This document shows positions 24,220-34,081 of a stretch of DNA of 64,000 nt, one piece after another; position 1 is the stretch's first letter, and every line of letters starts with the position of its first letter. Both the position numbers and the translations under genes were made by a program. The notes under the pieces were generated by a model. The model saw nothing but the letters and a program-made list of their open reading frames with translations. It did no database searches and was not told the DNA's origin. This stretch comes from Gemmatimonadaceae bacterium (GTDB taxonomy: Bacteria; Gemmatimonadota; Gemmatimonadetes; Gemmatimonadales; Gemmatimonadaceae), in contig JADZAN010000019.1 in the NCBI GenBank assembly GCA_020852815.1, positions 248,001 to 312,000 on the forward strand, in the 5' to 3' direction.

Positions 24220-26187
24220 CTACATCCGCCACCCCAGCAGGTTCCACGTATTGAGTGACCAGAAGAAAAGCAGCGCGATGGCCACCGCCCCGCTGTGCCG
24301 CAGGCGCATCCAGATCGTCCCGTCGCCGTTGCGCCACTGCTGGATCATGAGCCACGCCCCCCAGAGCACCAGCACCAGCGCAAGGACCGGGAAGGCGAGA
24401 CCAACCATCAAACCCTTCGGCGACCCGCCGAGGAGTTGCTCGGGATCCGAAACGAGCTTGGCGAGGATCGCCATGAAGACGGCGAGGAGAAGCCCGGCGA
24501 ACACCAGCGCCCGACGGCCGTTGACGATGGACGGCTCGAGTCGCGGCCTCCCCGGCGTGTTGCGGATGAAGAAGCGCACCAGCGCCGTGATGATGATCGC
24601 GAGGAACATCACCAGCCCGCCTCCCAGGATGAACAGGTGTACCTTGGGCTGCGACATTCCTTCGTACTTGTCCAGCACCATCATCGGCGCCGCGTCATAG
24701 AAGGCGTGCGTGATCTTCCCCGACGGCTCGGCGCGGAAGGCGATGCGCGTCTCGCTGTTGAGGTCGCGGAAGAGGAGCGAGTCCACCTGCGCCATCCGCA
24801 TCACCCCGAACGGCGTCTTGACCATCAGCGTCCCGTCGGGCATCGGCGTCACGGGGACGGAACCGGCCAGCGCCGCCACCTTCACGAAGGTGGTGAAGTT
24901 CATCCGGTTGAAGACGTACTCGCCGGCGAAGCGTTGCAGCTGCGGCGCATCGGCCGCCTTGGGCGTCAGCGCCGGCAGCTCGTGCGGATAGTAGTGATCG
25001 AGGAAGGCGTTGAGGAACGGGAGGAAGGAGATCTCGCTCCCGGTGTTGGTGTTCGTGGACATGAAGACGCCCACGTTCTCGCTCGGGATGAGCGACAGGT
25101 CCGAGTGGAACCACTGCGTGTCGCCGCCATGCCCGATCATGCGCAGCCCGTGCGATGACTGCTCGTAGAACCCGTGCGCGAAGCCCGGGATGCGCGGGTC
25201 GTGGCCATGGACGCGCGTGTGCATCAGTTCCGTCTCGCCCTCGCCAAGGATGCGCGCGTCGCCTAACGCCCCCTTGTTGAGGTGCGCGATCATGAACTTC
25301 GCCATGTCGGTCGCCGAGGCGCTGATCGACCCGGCCGGTGCAGCGCCGGTCACGATCTCGAACTTGTGCGGGACGTACTCGCCGTTCTTGTACTCGTAGC
25401 CAATCGACATGTCGCCTCGCAGCGACGCCGGGAGCGGCTGCCGCGTGCTGGTCTGCGTCATCCCCAGCGGCTTCAGGATGCGGTTCTCGATGTAGTCGTC
25501 CCACGTCTTCTCGCCACCCTGCCGTTCCAGGATGTAGCCGGCCACGCCCGTTGCCCAGTTGGAGTACGACGCGAAGGTCGCCGGCGGACGCACGCGCGCC
25601 GGCATGTGCGCGGGGAGCCACTTGGACATCGGCGTGATGTGCGCCGAGTCCTCGGTGAAGAGGTCGCGGGGATCTTCCTCCAGCCCCGGCGTGTGCGTGA
25701 GGATATCGGTGAGGGTGATCGGCTGCGGATAGGTTGCCGGAATCTGGAAGTCGAGATACGCGTTGACGTCCTTCTTCAGGTCCAGCTTCCCCTGCTCGTG
25801 CAGCTGCATCACCCCCGTCCAGGTGAAGAGCTTCGAGACGGACCCGATGCGAAAGAGCGTGCGCTCGGCGTCGACGGGGGTGCGCTTGGCAACATCGGCG
25901 TAGCCGTACCCCTTGGCAAAGAGGATCTTGCCGTCGCGCACCACCGAGACCGTCACGCCGGCGATGTGCTTCTCTCGCATCCACACGGTGAGCAGGCCAT
26001 CGATGAATGTCTCCACCTCGGCGGGATCGCGTGGGCCGCGCACCGCGGGTGCCCCGGCCAACGCGGGGGTTGGCGCGGCGGGTGAAGCGGTGGGGAGTTG
26101 CGAGGCCGGCCCCTTTGCCTGCGCAGCAGCCAGACTGAGAGGCGAGACGGCGGCGAGGGCGCAGGCAGCGAGTCGGGAGAGGCGCAC
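24220..26187 (-). CDS. Beta-lactamase-fold serine hydrolase with C-terminal membrane spans
   Basis: A 655-residue exported class C beta-lactamase/D-aminopeptidase-like protein. After a signal peptide (MRLSRLAACALAAVSPLSLAAAQ), the catalytic domain has SxxK as FRIGSVSKLF, the YxN motif as YSNWA and a late HGGDTQWF. An unknown extracytoplasmic domain follows. The last ~190 residues carry four hydrophobic spans (starting LFILGGGLVMFLAIIITAL), so the enzyme is tethered in the cytoplasmic membrane. The substrate may be a peptide or ester; true beta-lactamase activity is not implied. The GTG at 26187 was chosen because a -10-like element lies about 27 bp upstream. Confidence 0.85.
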   Translation of the reverse strand: MRLSRLAACALAAVSPLSLAAAQAKGPASQLPTASPAAPTPALAGAPAVRGPRDPAEVETFIDGLLTVWMREKHIAGVTVSVVRDGKILFAKGYGYADVAKRTPVDAERTLFRIGSVSKLFTWTGVMQLHEQGKLDLKKDVNAYLDFQIPATYPQPITLTDILTHTPGLEEDPRDLFTEDSAHITPMSKWLPAHMPARVRPPATFASYSNWATGVAGYILERQGGEKTWDDYIENRILKPLGMTQTSTRQPLPASLRGDMSIGYEYKNGEYVPHKFEIVTGAAPAGSISASATDMAKFMIAHLNKGALGDARILGEGETELMHTRVHGHDPRIPGFAHGFYEQSSHGLRMIGHGGDTQWFHSDLSLIPSENVGVFMSTNTNTGSEISFLPFLNAFLDHYYPHELPALTPKAADAPQLQRFAGEYVFNRMNFTTFVKVAALAGSVPVTPMPDGTLMVKTPFGVMRMAQVDSLLFRDLNSETRIAFRAEPSGKITHAFYDAAPMMVLDKYEGMSQPKVHLFILGGGLVMFLAIIITALVRFFIRNTPGRPRLEPSIVNGRRALVFAGLLLAVFMAILAKLVSDPEQLLGGSPKGLMVGLAFPVLALVLVLWGAWLMIQQWRNGDGTIWMRLRHSGAVAIALLFFWSLNTWNLLGWRM

Positions 26188-26213
26188 GAGAGGTCCCCTG
26201 TGGTGGACAGAAT

Positions 26214-26219
26214 TGTATA
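26214..26219 (-). promoter_or_regulatory. Candidate -10 element of the serine hydrolase gene
   Basis: On the minus strand TTGTATACAATTCTG contains a TATACA hexamer that is conspicuously AT-rich for this region and 27 bp from the GTG start. No clear -35 is seen. Confidence 0.45.
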
Positions 26220-26300
26220 CAAACTTCCCGTGGCCAGAACTTGCACCGCCACCCCTGCCCACCGCAACATCCCAGCCCACCGCGAGCTCCCGAAAACGAC

Positions 26301-26335
26301 TCGGCGGCGGGGAGCCCCGGGGCCCCCGCCGCCGA
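26301..26335 (-). terminator. Intrinsic terminator
   Basis: A perfect 12-bp stem TCGGCGGCGGGG is followed on the minus strand by GTCGTTTTCG. It lies 33 bp after the stop of the repeat-rich secreted protein gene. Confidence 0.85.
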
Positions 26336-26367
26336 CTTCGTCGCCTGTGCGAACGTTCCCGGCGCTC

Positions 26368-27798
26368 CTACGGCGTCGCGATCGTGCGGCGCGCCTGCTC
26401 CAGACGCACCCCCGCCCCATCGCGCACCCCCATGTACACCACGCCCCCCTTGCCGAAACCGGCAATGACACGCCCCGCGGGAACGGCCACGCGCTCCACC
26501 AGCGTCCCGTTGGCGTCGATGACGTCGTAGATCGGGCCGCCGTTCACGACGATCGACGTGCGCACCCACAAGTTGCCGTCCTGGTCGGCGCGCGCGGCGC
26601 CGGTGGTGAATGGCGGGGCGTAGTCGGGCAGCTCGTTAGGCTCGACGAAGGTGAGCGGCGGGAGCGTGAAGTTGCGGGGCGGTCCCCCCGTCTCGTCGCG
26701 CGCCCGCGCGTTGTCGCTCTGGCGCGGCGGCCCCCCCGGCGGCCCCCCTTCGAAGCGCATCACCATCACCGGCGCCCCGCCCCCCATCGCCCCGTCCATC
26801 CCCGGGATCTGCGGCATGCGCCCGGGGTTCTCCTTCATCTGCGCCATGAAATTGGCACGCACCTTCTCCATGGCCACGCGGGTGGAATCGAGGAAGGCGG
26901 CCTTGGCCGAGTCGTTGAGGTGGCGCCAGTCGAACGGAAGGCGTTCCGACGATGCCCGCGCGTCGTCGCCCTTGATCCAGTCGACGTGGTAGTCCATCCC
27001 GCGCACGATGGCCACGGCACCATTCGAGAGAACGGCCCAGTCATCGACCTTGGGGAGCGGATCGATGATCGGCGTCATCATCATCCGCCCCGACGTGTCG
27101 GTCCCCTGCTTCATCCTGATCTTCTGCGTCTTGATGAAGGCCACGGTGTCGAGCTTGCGCGTGGCGAGTTCGACGCGAACGATCGCCGCCGAGTCGGGGA
27201 TGTCGGGCATGCGGAACGCGGGGGCCCCCTGCCCGGGCGTTCCCCCCTGCCCGCCCTGTCCTCCCCGTCCTGCCGCCGCTCCGGGGCCTCCCGGGCCGCC
27301 GGGGCCAAAGCGCAACTGGAACGGCGCGCGATAGACGAGCCGCCCCTGCGCGTCGAAGCCGGGAATCCCGTTCTGGCCGGCGACGAGCGCTTGCGCGTCG
27401 TTAGGGCGCGGCACGCTCATCACCCGTCCGATCTTGCCCGACGGGTCGATGACGAGCATCGACATGGCCTGCGGGTCGACGAAGAGCGACGTGTCGCCCT
27501 TGTAAGTCAACAACCCGCCAAAGCGTCCCGAGTACGCATTTCCGGTGGCCGCCGTGGTGTCGGCAACGACGGTGTAGGTGGCAAGCGTCTTGTCGAACAG
27601 GAGGACGCGGCGCCCGATGGCGTCATTGATGAGGACGCGCCCATCGGAGAGCGCGCGGGCGGTCGACACCGCGCCGAGCAGTTCCGCGGACTTGGCCTCG
27701 ATGGCACCGAGTGCGCGCGGCGCGGGGGGCTTCGCCGGCGCCTGCGCGAAGGCCAGGCCCGGGGAGAGGAGGCAGAGGGCGGTAAGGACGCGAGGCAT
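26368..27798 (-). CDS. Secreted protein, probable beta-propeller, unknown function
   Basis: A 476-residue exported protein (signal LTALCLLSPGLAFAQ). Successive segments such as ARALSDGRVLINDAIGRRVLLFD, SLFVDPQAMSMLVIDPSG, DDWAVLSNGAVAIVRG, GNLWVRTS and GPIYDVIDANGTLVERV look like blades of an NHL/six-bladed beta-propeller. A Gly/Pro-rich low-complexity insert (FGPGGPGGPG region) interrupts the middle, and a second lies near GGPPGGPP. No catalytic motif is recognisable. Homologous segments without defined roles are common in bacteria with many secreted proteins, and a binding or scaffold role is inferred. The start at 27798 is the first Met before the signal peptide. Confidence 0.7.
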   Translation of the reverse strand: MPRVLTALCLLSPGLAFAQAPAKPPAPRALGAIEAKSAELLGAVSTARALSDGRVLINDAIGRRVLLFDKTLATYTVVADTTAATGNAYSGRFGGLLTYKGDTSLFVDPQAMSMLVIDPSGKIGRVMSVPRPNDAQALVAGQNGIPGFDAQGRLVYRAPFQLRFGPGGPGGPGAAAGRGGQGGQGGTPGQGAPAFRMPDIPDSAAIVRVELATRKLDTVAFIKTQKIRMKQGTDTSGRMMMTPIIDPLPKVDDWAVLSNGAVAIVRGMDYHVDWIKGDDARASSERLPFDWRHLNDSAKAAFLDSTRVAMEKVRANFMAQMKENPGRMPQIPGMDGAMGGGAPVMVMRFEGGPPGGPPRQSDNARARDETGGPPRNFTLPPLTFVEPNELPDYAPPFTTGAARADQDGNLWVRTSIVVNGGPIYDVIDANGTLVERVAVPAGRVIAGFGKGGVVYMGVRDGAGVRLEQARRTIATP

Positions 27799-27802
27799 GG
27801 GG

Positions 27803-27863
27803 AGCGGGACGGGAGACGGGGTACGGGAGACGGGAGACGGGAGACGGGAGACGGGAGACGGGA
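27803..27863. repeat. GGGAGAC heptamer microsatellite
   Basis: Roughly eight copies of GGGAGAC, two of them imperfect, lie upstream of the propeller-like gene. The same unit flanks the REP-like elements and reappears near 63.70-63.73 kb. Confidence 0.8.
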
Positions 27864-27943
27864 GTGCCGACGTCGCGGGGCGACGTCGGCGGGGCGTTAG
27901 GCGATACGCCAGGTGCAAGGGAGCAATGACTGTGCACGCGCGG

Positions 27944-30900
27944 TCAGCGAACGATCTGGATGGATTGGCCGCCACCACCGCCGCCCATCAGCATTGGGCC
28001 GCCGGCAAAGCCGGCGCCACCGCCGGAGCCCGCCGTCCCCGACCGAATTGACGCGAGATAGCGCGGATCGAGGTACGAGGCCACGAGCGTGGGGAGCTTG
28101 CGGCGTTGCTCGGCGCTGAGCAAGCCGCGCACGTCCCGGGCCACGCGCTGGAGCAGGTCGACGGTGGCGCGGCGCCCCTGGCGGTACATCCCGTACGCCT
28201 TGTCGCTGTCGTAGTGGTCGGGGAGCGACGCCAGTTGCTTGCTGATCGGCGTCCAGATGGAATCGGCGCGGATGAGGTACCAGCGGTTGAGCGTGGCCAG
28301 CGAGTCGGCCTGCGGCACCGTAAGCTGCAACGTGTCGGTCTGGCGCAGGATGTTGGCCAGCGGGTTGATAAAGCCGCCGCTCCCGTAGATCGCCTTGATG
28401 ATCTGCTCGTTCAGCTTCTGCCCGTCCTGCCGCCGCCCGAGGTTGAGCTGCTGCGTGAGCGTCTGGCGTTCGCGCGTGGGACCGATGTCGAAGCGGAGCA
28501 TCGCCGTCACGGTGACCGGGGTGCGGAAGGCGCTGAACTGCGGGTTGGTTGCGCCAAAGCGCCGGTTGACGTCGTACACGTAGCGCCCCGACGCCCGGTC
28601 GAAGCCGCGCACCGCGAGGAGCGTGGCATCGGGGAACGCGTTCTGCCCCCACCCCCGCAGGTTGTCATCCGAGTGCAGGAGGAGGTCGGCCGCGCCTAAC
28701 GGGTTGGAGACGTTGAACGAGAGCGTGGCGCGCTGCGGCATGCGCACCTTGATCGGGTTGAATGCGATGGAAAAGTTGGCCGAGTGGGTCCAGGGTCCCT
28801 GGCACGAGTTGCGCCCGGCCACCTGCCCGAGCTGCCCCGACAGGCAATCGCGCACGCGCGACGACGCGGTGGACAGCAGCGTCTGCATCGAGGCCGCCAG
28901 GTTTGCATCGGCGGCCGTGCGCGGGTCGTAGATGAAGGCGCGGTCGTTCGAGTAGCCGTCGCCGTTGATGTCACCCGCCACCAGCGGGGTGAACGGCGTC
29001 CCCGACCGCACGTTGCCGAACCAGCTGATGCGCACGAGATCGGCCGCGTTCCAGTACAGCGAGTATTGCACCTGGTGGCGCGAGTCGAAGTTGCTACGCG
29101 CCCACTCGACGCTGCGCGGGTCGCCCGCCGTGTTGTTGCCAAAGCCGCGCACCCGCTCCCGCACGTTGGAGAACACATACGACAGCGACCAGTTGTAGCG
29201 GGAGTTGTACGACAGCGGCGAGAACGACGCCCGCAGTTGCCGCGATTCGGAACGCAGGTCGGAGCGCTGCTCGGTCACACGGTTGAACAGCGTCGACACG
29301 CGCGCGTCACGCGCGGCAATCGCACCAGTCGCCGGGTCGATGCTGGTGGGAAGGACGTAGACCGGGCGCCCCGCCTCGTCCCCTAACGAGAAGCGCTGCG
29401 TGGCGAGGAAGTTGAGATCGACGAACCCCTGCTGGTTGAGGTTGAGCGAGTACGTCCCCTCGAGGTTCGCGTTGAAGCGGTTGCCAAGCACCGGGCCGCT
29501 CCACTGCAGGTTGCTGCGCACGGAGCGCGGCGCGTGGAAGTCCTCCCTGAACAGCGAGACGTTCGGCGCCGAGCTCGCGAAGACGGTCCCCGTCGTCCCG
29601 TCGGCGCACTCGGCGGGAATGGCCCCCTGCCCGGCGAGGTACTGCGCCCACTGCGCGTTGGGAACGGCGAGTCCGGAGCAGTTCACCAGCTGCACGCCGC
29701 TGGCAAGCCCGGTGTTGTCGAGCGCCGAGCCGATGAGCTGCGCGCCGGGCGTCCCCTGGAAGATCCCCACGCCGCCGCGCACCGTGGCGCGCGGGCCGCG
29801 GAACGCCCCCTCGAAGGCGCCCACCTGCGCCGCCTGCCCATAGCTCCACGAGAAGCCGATGCGCGGCGAGACGTACACCCCGTTGGGGACCTCGTCGTTG
29901 CGCACGCCGAACGTCGCCTCGACCGCGTCGTTCTCCCGCGGGCGCGTCCCGAAGGCGTTGCCGTCCACGCGCACCCCGTACTGCAGCTGCAGGCGCGGCG
30001 TGGCGCGGTACGAGTCGCCTAACGCCATCGCCGCCGTGACCTGGTTGCCCGACCGGATGCGCCGTCCCAGCTGGCGCGAGAACGACAGGGCGCGCCCCGC
30101 CTCGAGGTCGGCCAGCGAGTTGTAGCTGAATGACCCCAGCAGGTTGTTGCTCTGGTCGACGTCGAAGTCGTCGCGGCGCAATTCGGTCGAGAGCTTCACC
30201 CGATGCTTGTTGTCGTTGCTGAACCAGGAGATCTGGTTGGAGAGGTTGATTCCCGTCGTCGTCGACGTGTTGTTGAGGAAAGTGCTCCCCCCGAACTGCA
30301 CCGACTTCACCGCGGTCGTCCCGTCGTCCAGCACCGACGTGATGCGCACGCTCCCGCTGGGCACCGACAGGAAGGGGGACGACACATTGCGCGTGCGGTT
30401 GATGCCAAGCGCAGTCTCGCTCAGCGCCCCGAACGAGAAGTAGGTGGAATGCCGCGCCTGCACGCCGCCGTTGAAGCTGGTGCGCGTCCCCGAGTGCGCG
30501 GGAAACTCGGTCACCTGACCGCTCACCGGATCGAGGCGGTTCCACGACAGGTTGCTGCTGAACGAGAACGCCGAGCCGGCCCGTGACGACGGTGGCGAGA
30601 GGTCGATGCCGCCGAACAGCACCCCCTGGTCACTCAGCCGGCTGGAGGGAATTCCCCCCGCCGTGGAGGGAATCGACTGCGTCGAGAGAATCGAGAGGAG
30701 GCGCGTGACCGAGTCGGGCGAGATCCCCGACGCCTCGAGCCCGATGGGCGAGGTGTTCAGCAGCGTCTGCAGGTCGTTCGAGCGACGCCCCAGCTGGTAG
30801 GCCAGGTTGTAGAACGCGGCGTTGTACTTGAGCGGCCCCGAAACGAGTCCGCCCAGCGAGGCGTTGGAGTACTGCTGCCCCAGCGCGCTCGCCGCGGGGT

Positions 30901-31735
30901 CCGTCCACTGCAGCGCGGGCGAATCCAGGTTGAGCGAGTTGGTGCGCAGGATGAAGTTGGTCCCCGAGCGCGTGCGCAGGTTCAGGTTCCCGCCGCTGAA
31001 GCCACCGCGCGACACGTCATAGGGCGACGAGTTGAGCGCCGCCGACACCATCGCGTCGCGCGGCAGGTCGGAGCCGGAGAAGTTGAGGCCATTGAGCGTG
31101 GTGCTGTTCTGGTCGGCGCCGAGCCCCAACACGGAAAAGCCGGACGGATCACCATCCTGTCCCGGGACGTAGAGCACCCCCGGCGTGTTGGCTGCCATCG
31201 CCGCCAGATCGCCCTGCTGCGTGGGATCCAGGTTGTTGGGATTCACCACGCGCTCGGTTCCCGCCACGTCTTGCGCCTGGTCGTTGCGGGTCACGCGATT
31301 CCGGTTCGCCGTGACGCGCACCTCGTCGAGCGTCGTCGTGGTGCGCGAGAGCTGCGCGTCGGCCACCAGGATGTCCTCGTCGGCCACCCGCTTGATCTCG
31401 AACCGGCGCGGGGCGAAGCCGATCGAACGGAAGGCGACGAAATAGTCGCCATCGCCCCCCGGAAAGGTCACCATGAAACGCCCGTTGCGATCGGTCAGCG
31501 CATTGCGACTGACGGCGCCCGAGAGCGTCGTCACCGTCACCTGCACGCCCGGCAGCGGCTCGCGATCGGGGCCGGTCACGCGCCCGCGGATGATGTCGAC
31601 CGTCTGCGCCGCAGCGGCCAGCAGCGGCAGGGAGCACAGCACGATCGCCAACGTCACGACGCGACAGAACGCGCCAACGAGGCTCCCGGCGCGCGAGATT
31701 CGGGGGGACACGCGGTATGGACGCAGGTGAGGCAT
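27944..31735 (-). CDS. TonB-dependent receptor with N-terminal regulatory and C-terminal helical domains
   Basis: A 1263-residue outer-membrane receptor. A signal peptide (VVTLAIVLCSLPLLAAAAQ) is followed by a carboxypeptidase-regulatory-like domain (IIRGRVTGPDREPLPGVQVTV). The plug region contains DEVRVTANR and GADQNSTTLNGLNFSGSDLPRD, then a long beta-barrel follows, as in Oar/SusC-like receptors. The barrel seems to end near TVTAMLRFDIGPTRER. About 170 further residues are predicted helical, with two LTxxQ-like motifs (LTVPQ, LSAEQ), reminiscent of Spy/CpxP periplasmic proteins, and a Gly-rich tail. Imported substrates are unknown; the GH97 gene upstream suggests glycans. The start at 31735 has GGAG very close. 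Confidence 0.88.
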   Translation of the reverse strand: MPHLRPYRVSPRISRAGSLVGAFCRVVTLAIVLCSLPLLAAAAQTVDIIRGRVTGPDREPLPGVQVTVTTLSGAVSRNALTDRNGRFMVTFPGGDGDYFVAFRSIGFAPRRFEIKRVADEDILVADAQLSRTTTTLDEVRVTANRNRVTRNDQAQDVAGTERVVNPNNLDPTQQGDLAAMAANTPGVLYVPGQDGDPSGFSVLGLGADQNSTTLNGLNFSGSDLPRDAMVSAALNSSPYDVSRGGFSGGNLNLRTRSGTNFILRTNSLNLDSPALQWTDPAASALGQQYSNASLGGLVSGPLKYNAAFYNLAYQLGRRSNDLQTLLNTSPIGLEASGISPDSVTRLLSILSTQSIPSTAGGIPSSRLSDQGVLFGGIDLSPPSSRAGSAFSFSSNLSWNRLDPVSGQVTEFPAHSGTRTSFNGGVQARHSTYFSFGALSETALGINRTRNVSSPFLSVPSGSVRITSVLDDGTTAVKSVQFGGSTFLNNTSTTTGINLSNQISWFSNDNKHRVKLSTELRRDDFDVDQSNNLLGSFSYNSLADLEAGRALSFSRQLGRRIRSGNQVTAAMALGDSYRATPRLQLQYGVRVDGNAFGTRPRENDAVEATFGVRNDEVPNGVYVSPRIGFSWSYGQAAQVGAFEGAFRGPRATVRGGVGIFQGTPGAQLIGSALDNTGLASGVQLVNCSGLAVPNAQWAQYLAGQGAIPAECADGTTGTVFASSAPNVSLFREDFHAPRSVRSNLQWSGPVLGNRFNANLEGTYSLNLNQQGFVDLNFLATQRFSLGDEAGRPVYVLPTSIDPATGAIAARDARVSTLFNRVTEQRSDLRSESRQLRASFSPLSYNSRYNWSLSYVFSNVRERVRGFGNNTAGDPRSVEWARSNFDSRHQVQYSLYWNAADLVRISWFGNVRSGTPFTPLVAGDINGDGYSNDRAFIYDPRTAADANLAASMQTLLSTASSRVRDCLSGQLGQVAGRNSCQGPWTHSANFSIAFNPIKVRMPQRATLSFNVSNPLGAADLLLHSDDNLRGWGQNAFPDATLLAVRGFDRASGRYVYDVNRRFGATNPQFSAFRTPVTVTAMLRFDIGPTRERQTLTQQLNLGRRQDGQKLNEQIIKAIYGSGGFINPLANILRQTDTLQLTVPQADSLATLNRWYLIRADSIWTPISKQLASLPDHYDSDKAYGMYRQGRRATVDLLQRVARDVRGLLSAEQRRKLPTLVASYLDPRYLASIRSGTAGSGGGAGFAGGPMLMGGGGGGQSIQIVR

Positions 31736-32011
31736 GAGCTCCAGATAGGGCGGGGACACTCTCTTACGCGCCAGCGCCTCCAGACATTGCGCGGCCGCAC
31801 CTCGGGGACACGCGCACGGCCATGCCCCCACGACGCCAGTTAGACTCCGACGCGCGTCGGAAGGATTCTCGTCCGTGACGATCCGGACTGGCATCGGGGA
31901 ACCAACCGGAGTCAGGTCTGCTCGACGCCGCGGAAAGCTCGCGCGCGGCCGCGAGCTGCCGCGGGCGGTCGCACGAGGGCGTGCGAGGTTTGCACTCCCT
32001 TCACACCCTCG

Positions 32012-34081
32012 CTATCTCGGGCGAATGCGGACGGCGGCGCCTCCGCCGGGGGCAAGGACGAGGTGCAACCGGTCCCCCGCCCCCACCTCACGCGACGAGA
32101 TCACAACCGGGAGCGGGTTGGTGAGCCAGTGTGCTCCCGGGCCGTCGGTATACGACTCGGCGACGTACGCCTTCCCGGGGGTGAGGAAGTCGAGCTCGAT
32201 GTCGACGACGCGCGCGTGTTCGTCGGTGATTGCCCCCACGAACCACTCGTCGCGCCCCCGGGCCTTGCGCGCAACCACGACCGAGTCGCCGATCGCGCCG
32301 CCCAGGACGCGCGTCACCTCCCAGTCGGTCGCCAGGTCGCGAATGAACTGGAAGGCCGGCTGATTGGCGTAGCTCTCGATGATGTCGGCGGCCATGTGCA
32401 CCGGCGAGTAGAGCACGACATAGTCCGCCAGCTGCTTGGCCAGCGTGGTGCGCACGCGCGGCTGGTCCGGGGTGCGCGCCGTGCCTGACGAGCCGGCAAG
32501 GAGGATGTCGAACACACCCGGCGTGTAGTCCATCGGCCCCGCCAGGAGGCGCGTGAAGAAGAGGATCGTCTCGTGTTCCGGCGGGTTGCCGCCGTCGGGC
32601 CCCCCGGCGTTGTACTCCTGTCCGCGCCCCCCCTCGCGGGAGAGCATGTTGGGCCAGGTGCGCCGCTCGCCGGTGTCCATGATCGGCTCGTGCGCGTTGA
32701 CGGTGATGCCGTACTTTGCCGCCGTCTCGATCACCTTGCGGTGGTGTCGCACCATGAACTGCCCCGTGTGCGCATGCCCCTCGGCGGTGCGGTCGTTCAC
32801 GTAGCCCGTCTTGATGGCGCGGATACCGAGGGAGCGATATAGCGCAAACGCCGAGTCGAGCTGCCGTTCGTAGTTGGCGATTCCCATCGCCGTCTCGTTA
32901 TGCACGATGAGCGAGACGCCCTTGGACTTCGCGTACCGGGCAACTGCGGACAAATCGTAGTCGGGATAGCCGCGGGTAAACGAGAAGTGCCGCCCGAAGC
33001 TCCCGATCCAGTCACCATCCCACCCCACGTTCCACCCTTCCACCAGCGTCCCGCCCAGGTGGTTCGCCGCCGCAAAGTCGATGTAGCGCCTGGCGTTCTC
33101 CGTGGTCGCGCCGTGCGTGGGCCCCGAATGCCAGCTGTACTTCCCGGCGTGCATCCCCCACCAGATCCCGTTGTACGTCATGGGGGTGATCCAGCGCGTG
33201 TCGGCAATGCGTGACGGCGCATTGAGGTTGAGCCCCAGCACCGACGGGACGAGCGCCGCCGGTGTGTCCGCCAGCTGCACCGTGCGCCACGGCGTCACGA
33301 ACGGGGTGCGCCCGCGCACCTTCACACCGTCGCTCCACGGCGCCAGCGCGGGGCGAAGCGTCCGCTCCCCTACCCGCGCCAGGTCCATCGCCGCGTAGTC
33401 CTCGAGCGCTGCCTCGTGCAGCACCACCACCGGGCCCCCCTGCATCTCCATCGTGAGCGGCGTGCGCACCGAGTCCAGCATGCTGAGCGGCGACGACGCA
33501 TACAGGAACTCGTAGCGGTCCATCGCCTTGCGGTTGGACGGAATCCACCACGCCTTCGCGTTGTCGGCCATCGCGAACTCGGTCAGCTCGTCGGCGATGC
33601 GGAACGCGCCAAGGTTGGGTTGCTTGGGGAGTTCATAGCGGAAGGCGACGCCGTCATCGAAGGCGCGGAAGGCAACCACGAAGCTTCGCGCGAGCGGGCG
33701 CCGCTCGGCGACTCGCACGCGCAACTCGTTATGGTGATCGCGGACCTGCATCACCTCGCCCCACGGCTGCGCCCACGTGGTGTCGACCGAAGCGCGCGCC
33801 GAATCGACGAGCCGCAGGTTGCCGCCCAGCGCCGGTGCACCGCGAAAGGCGAAGCCAAGTCGCGAGGGGAGGATCACTTGGCGAGCGTCGCGGGCAACGG
33901 CGTAGGTGATGCGCCCGCCCTGGAGTTCGACCGTGACAACGTTGCGGCCGTCGGGAGAGGCGAGGCGAATCGGAGCCTGCGCGTGCACCGCTGGTCCTGT
34001 CAGCAGGCACGTGATGGCGACGAGTGATGCGAGGGCACGACGCCCACCGCGATCGGGCTGCAACTCGCGGCCACCGCTCAT
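32012..34081 (-). CDS. Secreted glycoside hydrolase family 97 protein (SusB-like)
   Basis: A 689-residue GH97 enzyme with a signal peptide (ALASLVAITCLLTGPAVHAQ), an N-terminal beta-sandwich domain (PDGRNVVTVELQGGRITYAV), the TIM barrel and a C-terminal sheet domain. The catalytic region shows GIRAIKTGYVNDR and ITVNAHEPIMDTGERRTWPN. The KTGY stretch, with no Asp at the retaining-nucleophile position, resembles the inverting alpha-glucosidase branch typified by SusB. It therefore probably cleaves alpha-glucosides; this is inferred. Its ATG overlaps the stop of a cytochrome-like fragment (ATGA). The TonB receptor gene follows 276 bp downstream on the same strand, a pairing reminiscent of starch-utilisation loci but without SusD. 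Confidence 0.9.
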   Translation of the reverse strand: MSGGRELQPDRGGRRALASLVAITCLLTGPAVHAQAPIRLASPDGRNVVTVELQGGRITYAVARDARQVILPSRLGFAFRGAPALGGNLRLVDSARASVDTTWAQPWGEVMQVRDHHNELRVRVAERRPLARSFVVAFRAFDDGVAFRYELPKQPNLGAFRIADELTEFAMADNAKAWWIPSNRKAMDRYEFLYASSPLSMLDSVRTPLTMEMQGGPVVVLHEAALEDYAAMDLARVGERTLRPALAPWSDGVKVRGRTPFVTPWRTVQLADTPAALVPSVLGLNLNAPSRIADTRWITPMTYNGIWWGMHAGKYSWHSGPTHGATTENARRYIDFAAANHLGGTLVEGWNVGWDGDWIGSFGRHFSFTRGYPDYDLSAVARYAKSKGVSLIVHNETAMGIANYERQLDSAFALYRSLGIRAIKTGYVNDRTAEGHAHTGQFMVRHHRKVIETAAKYGITVNAHEPIMDTGERRTWPNMLSREGGRGQEYNAGGPDGGNPPEHETILFFTRLLAGPMDYTPGVFDILLAGSSGTARTPDQPRVRTTLAKQLADYVVLYSPVHMAADIIESYANQPAFQFIRDLATDWEVTRVLGGAIGDSVVVARKARGRDEWFVGAITDEHARVVDIELDFLTPGKAYVAESYTDGPGAHWLTNPLPVVISSREVGAGDRLHLVLAPGGGAAVRIRPR

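Noticed and set aside
24220-26187. Antibiotic-resistance beta-lactamase
   Set aside because: The protein has a large extra domain and four membrane spans and resembles generic serine hydrolases; resistance is not supported.
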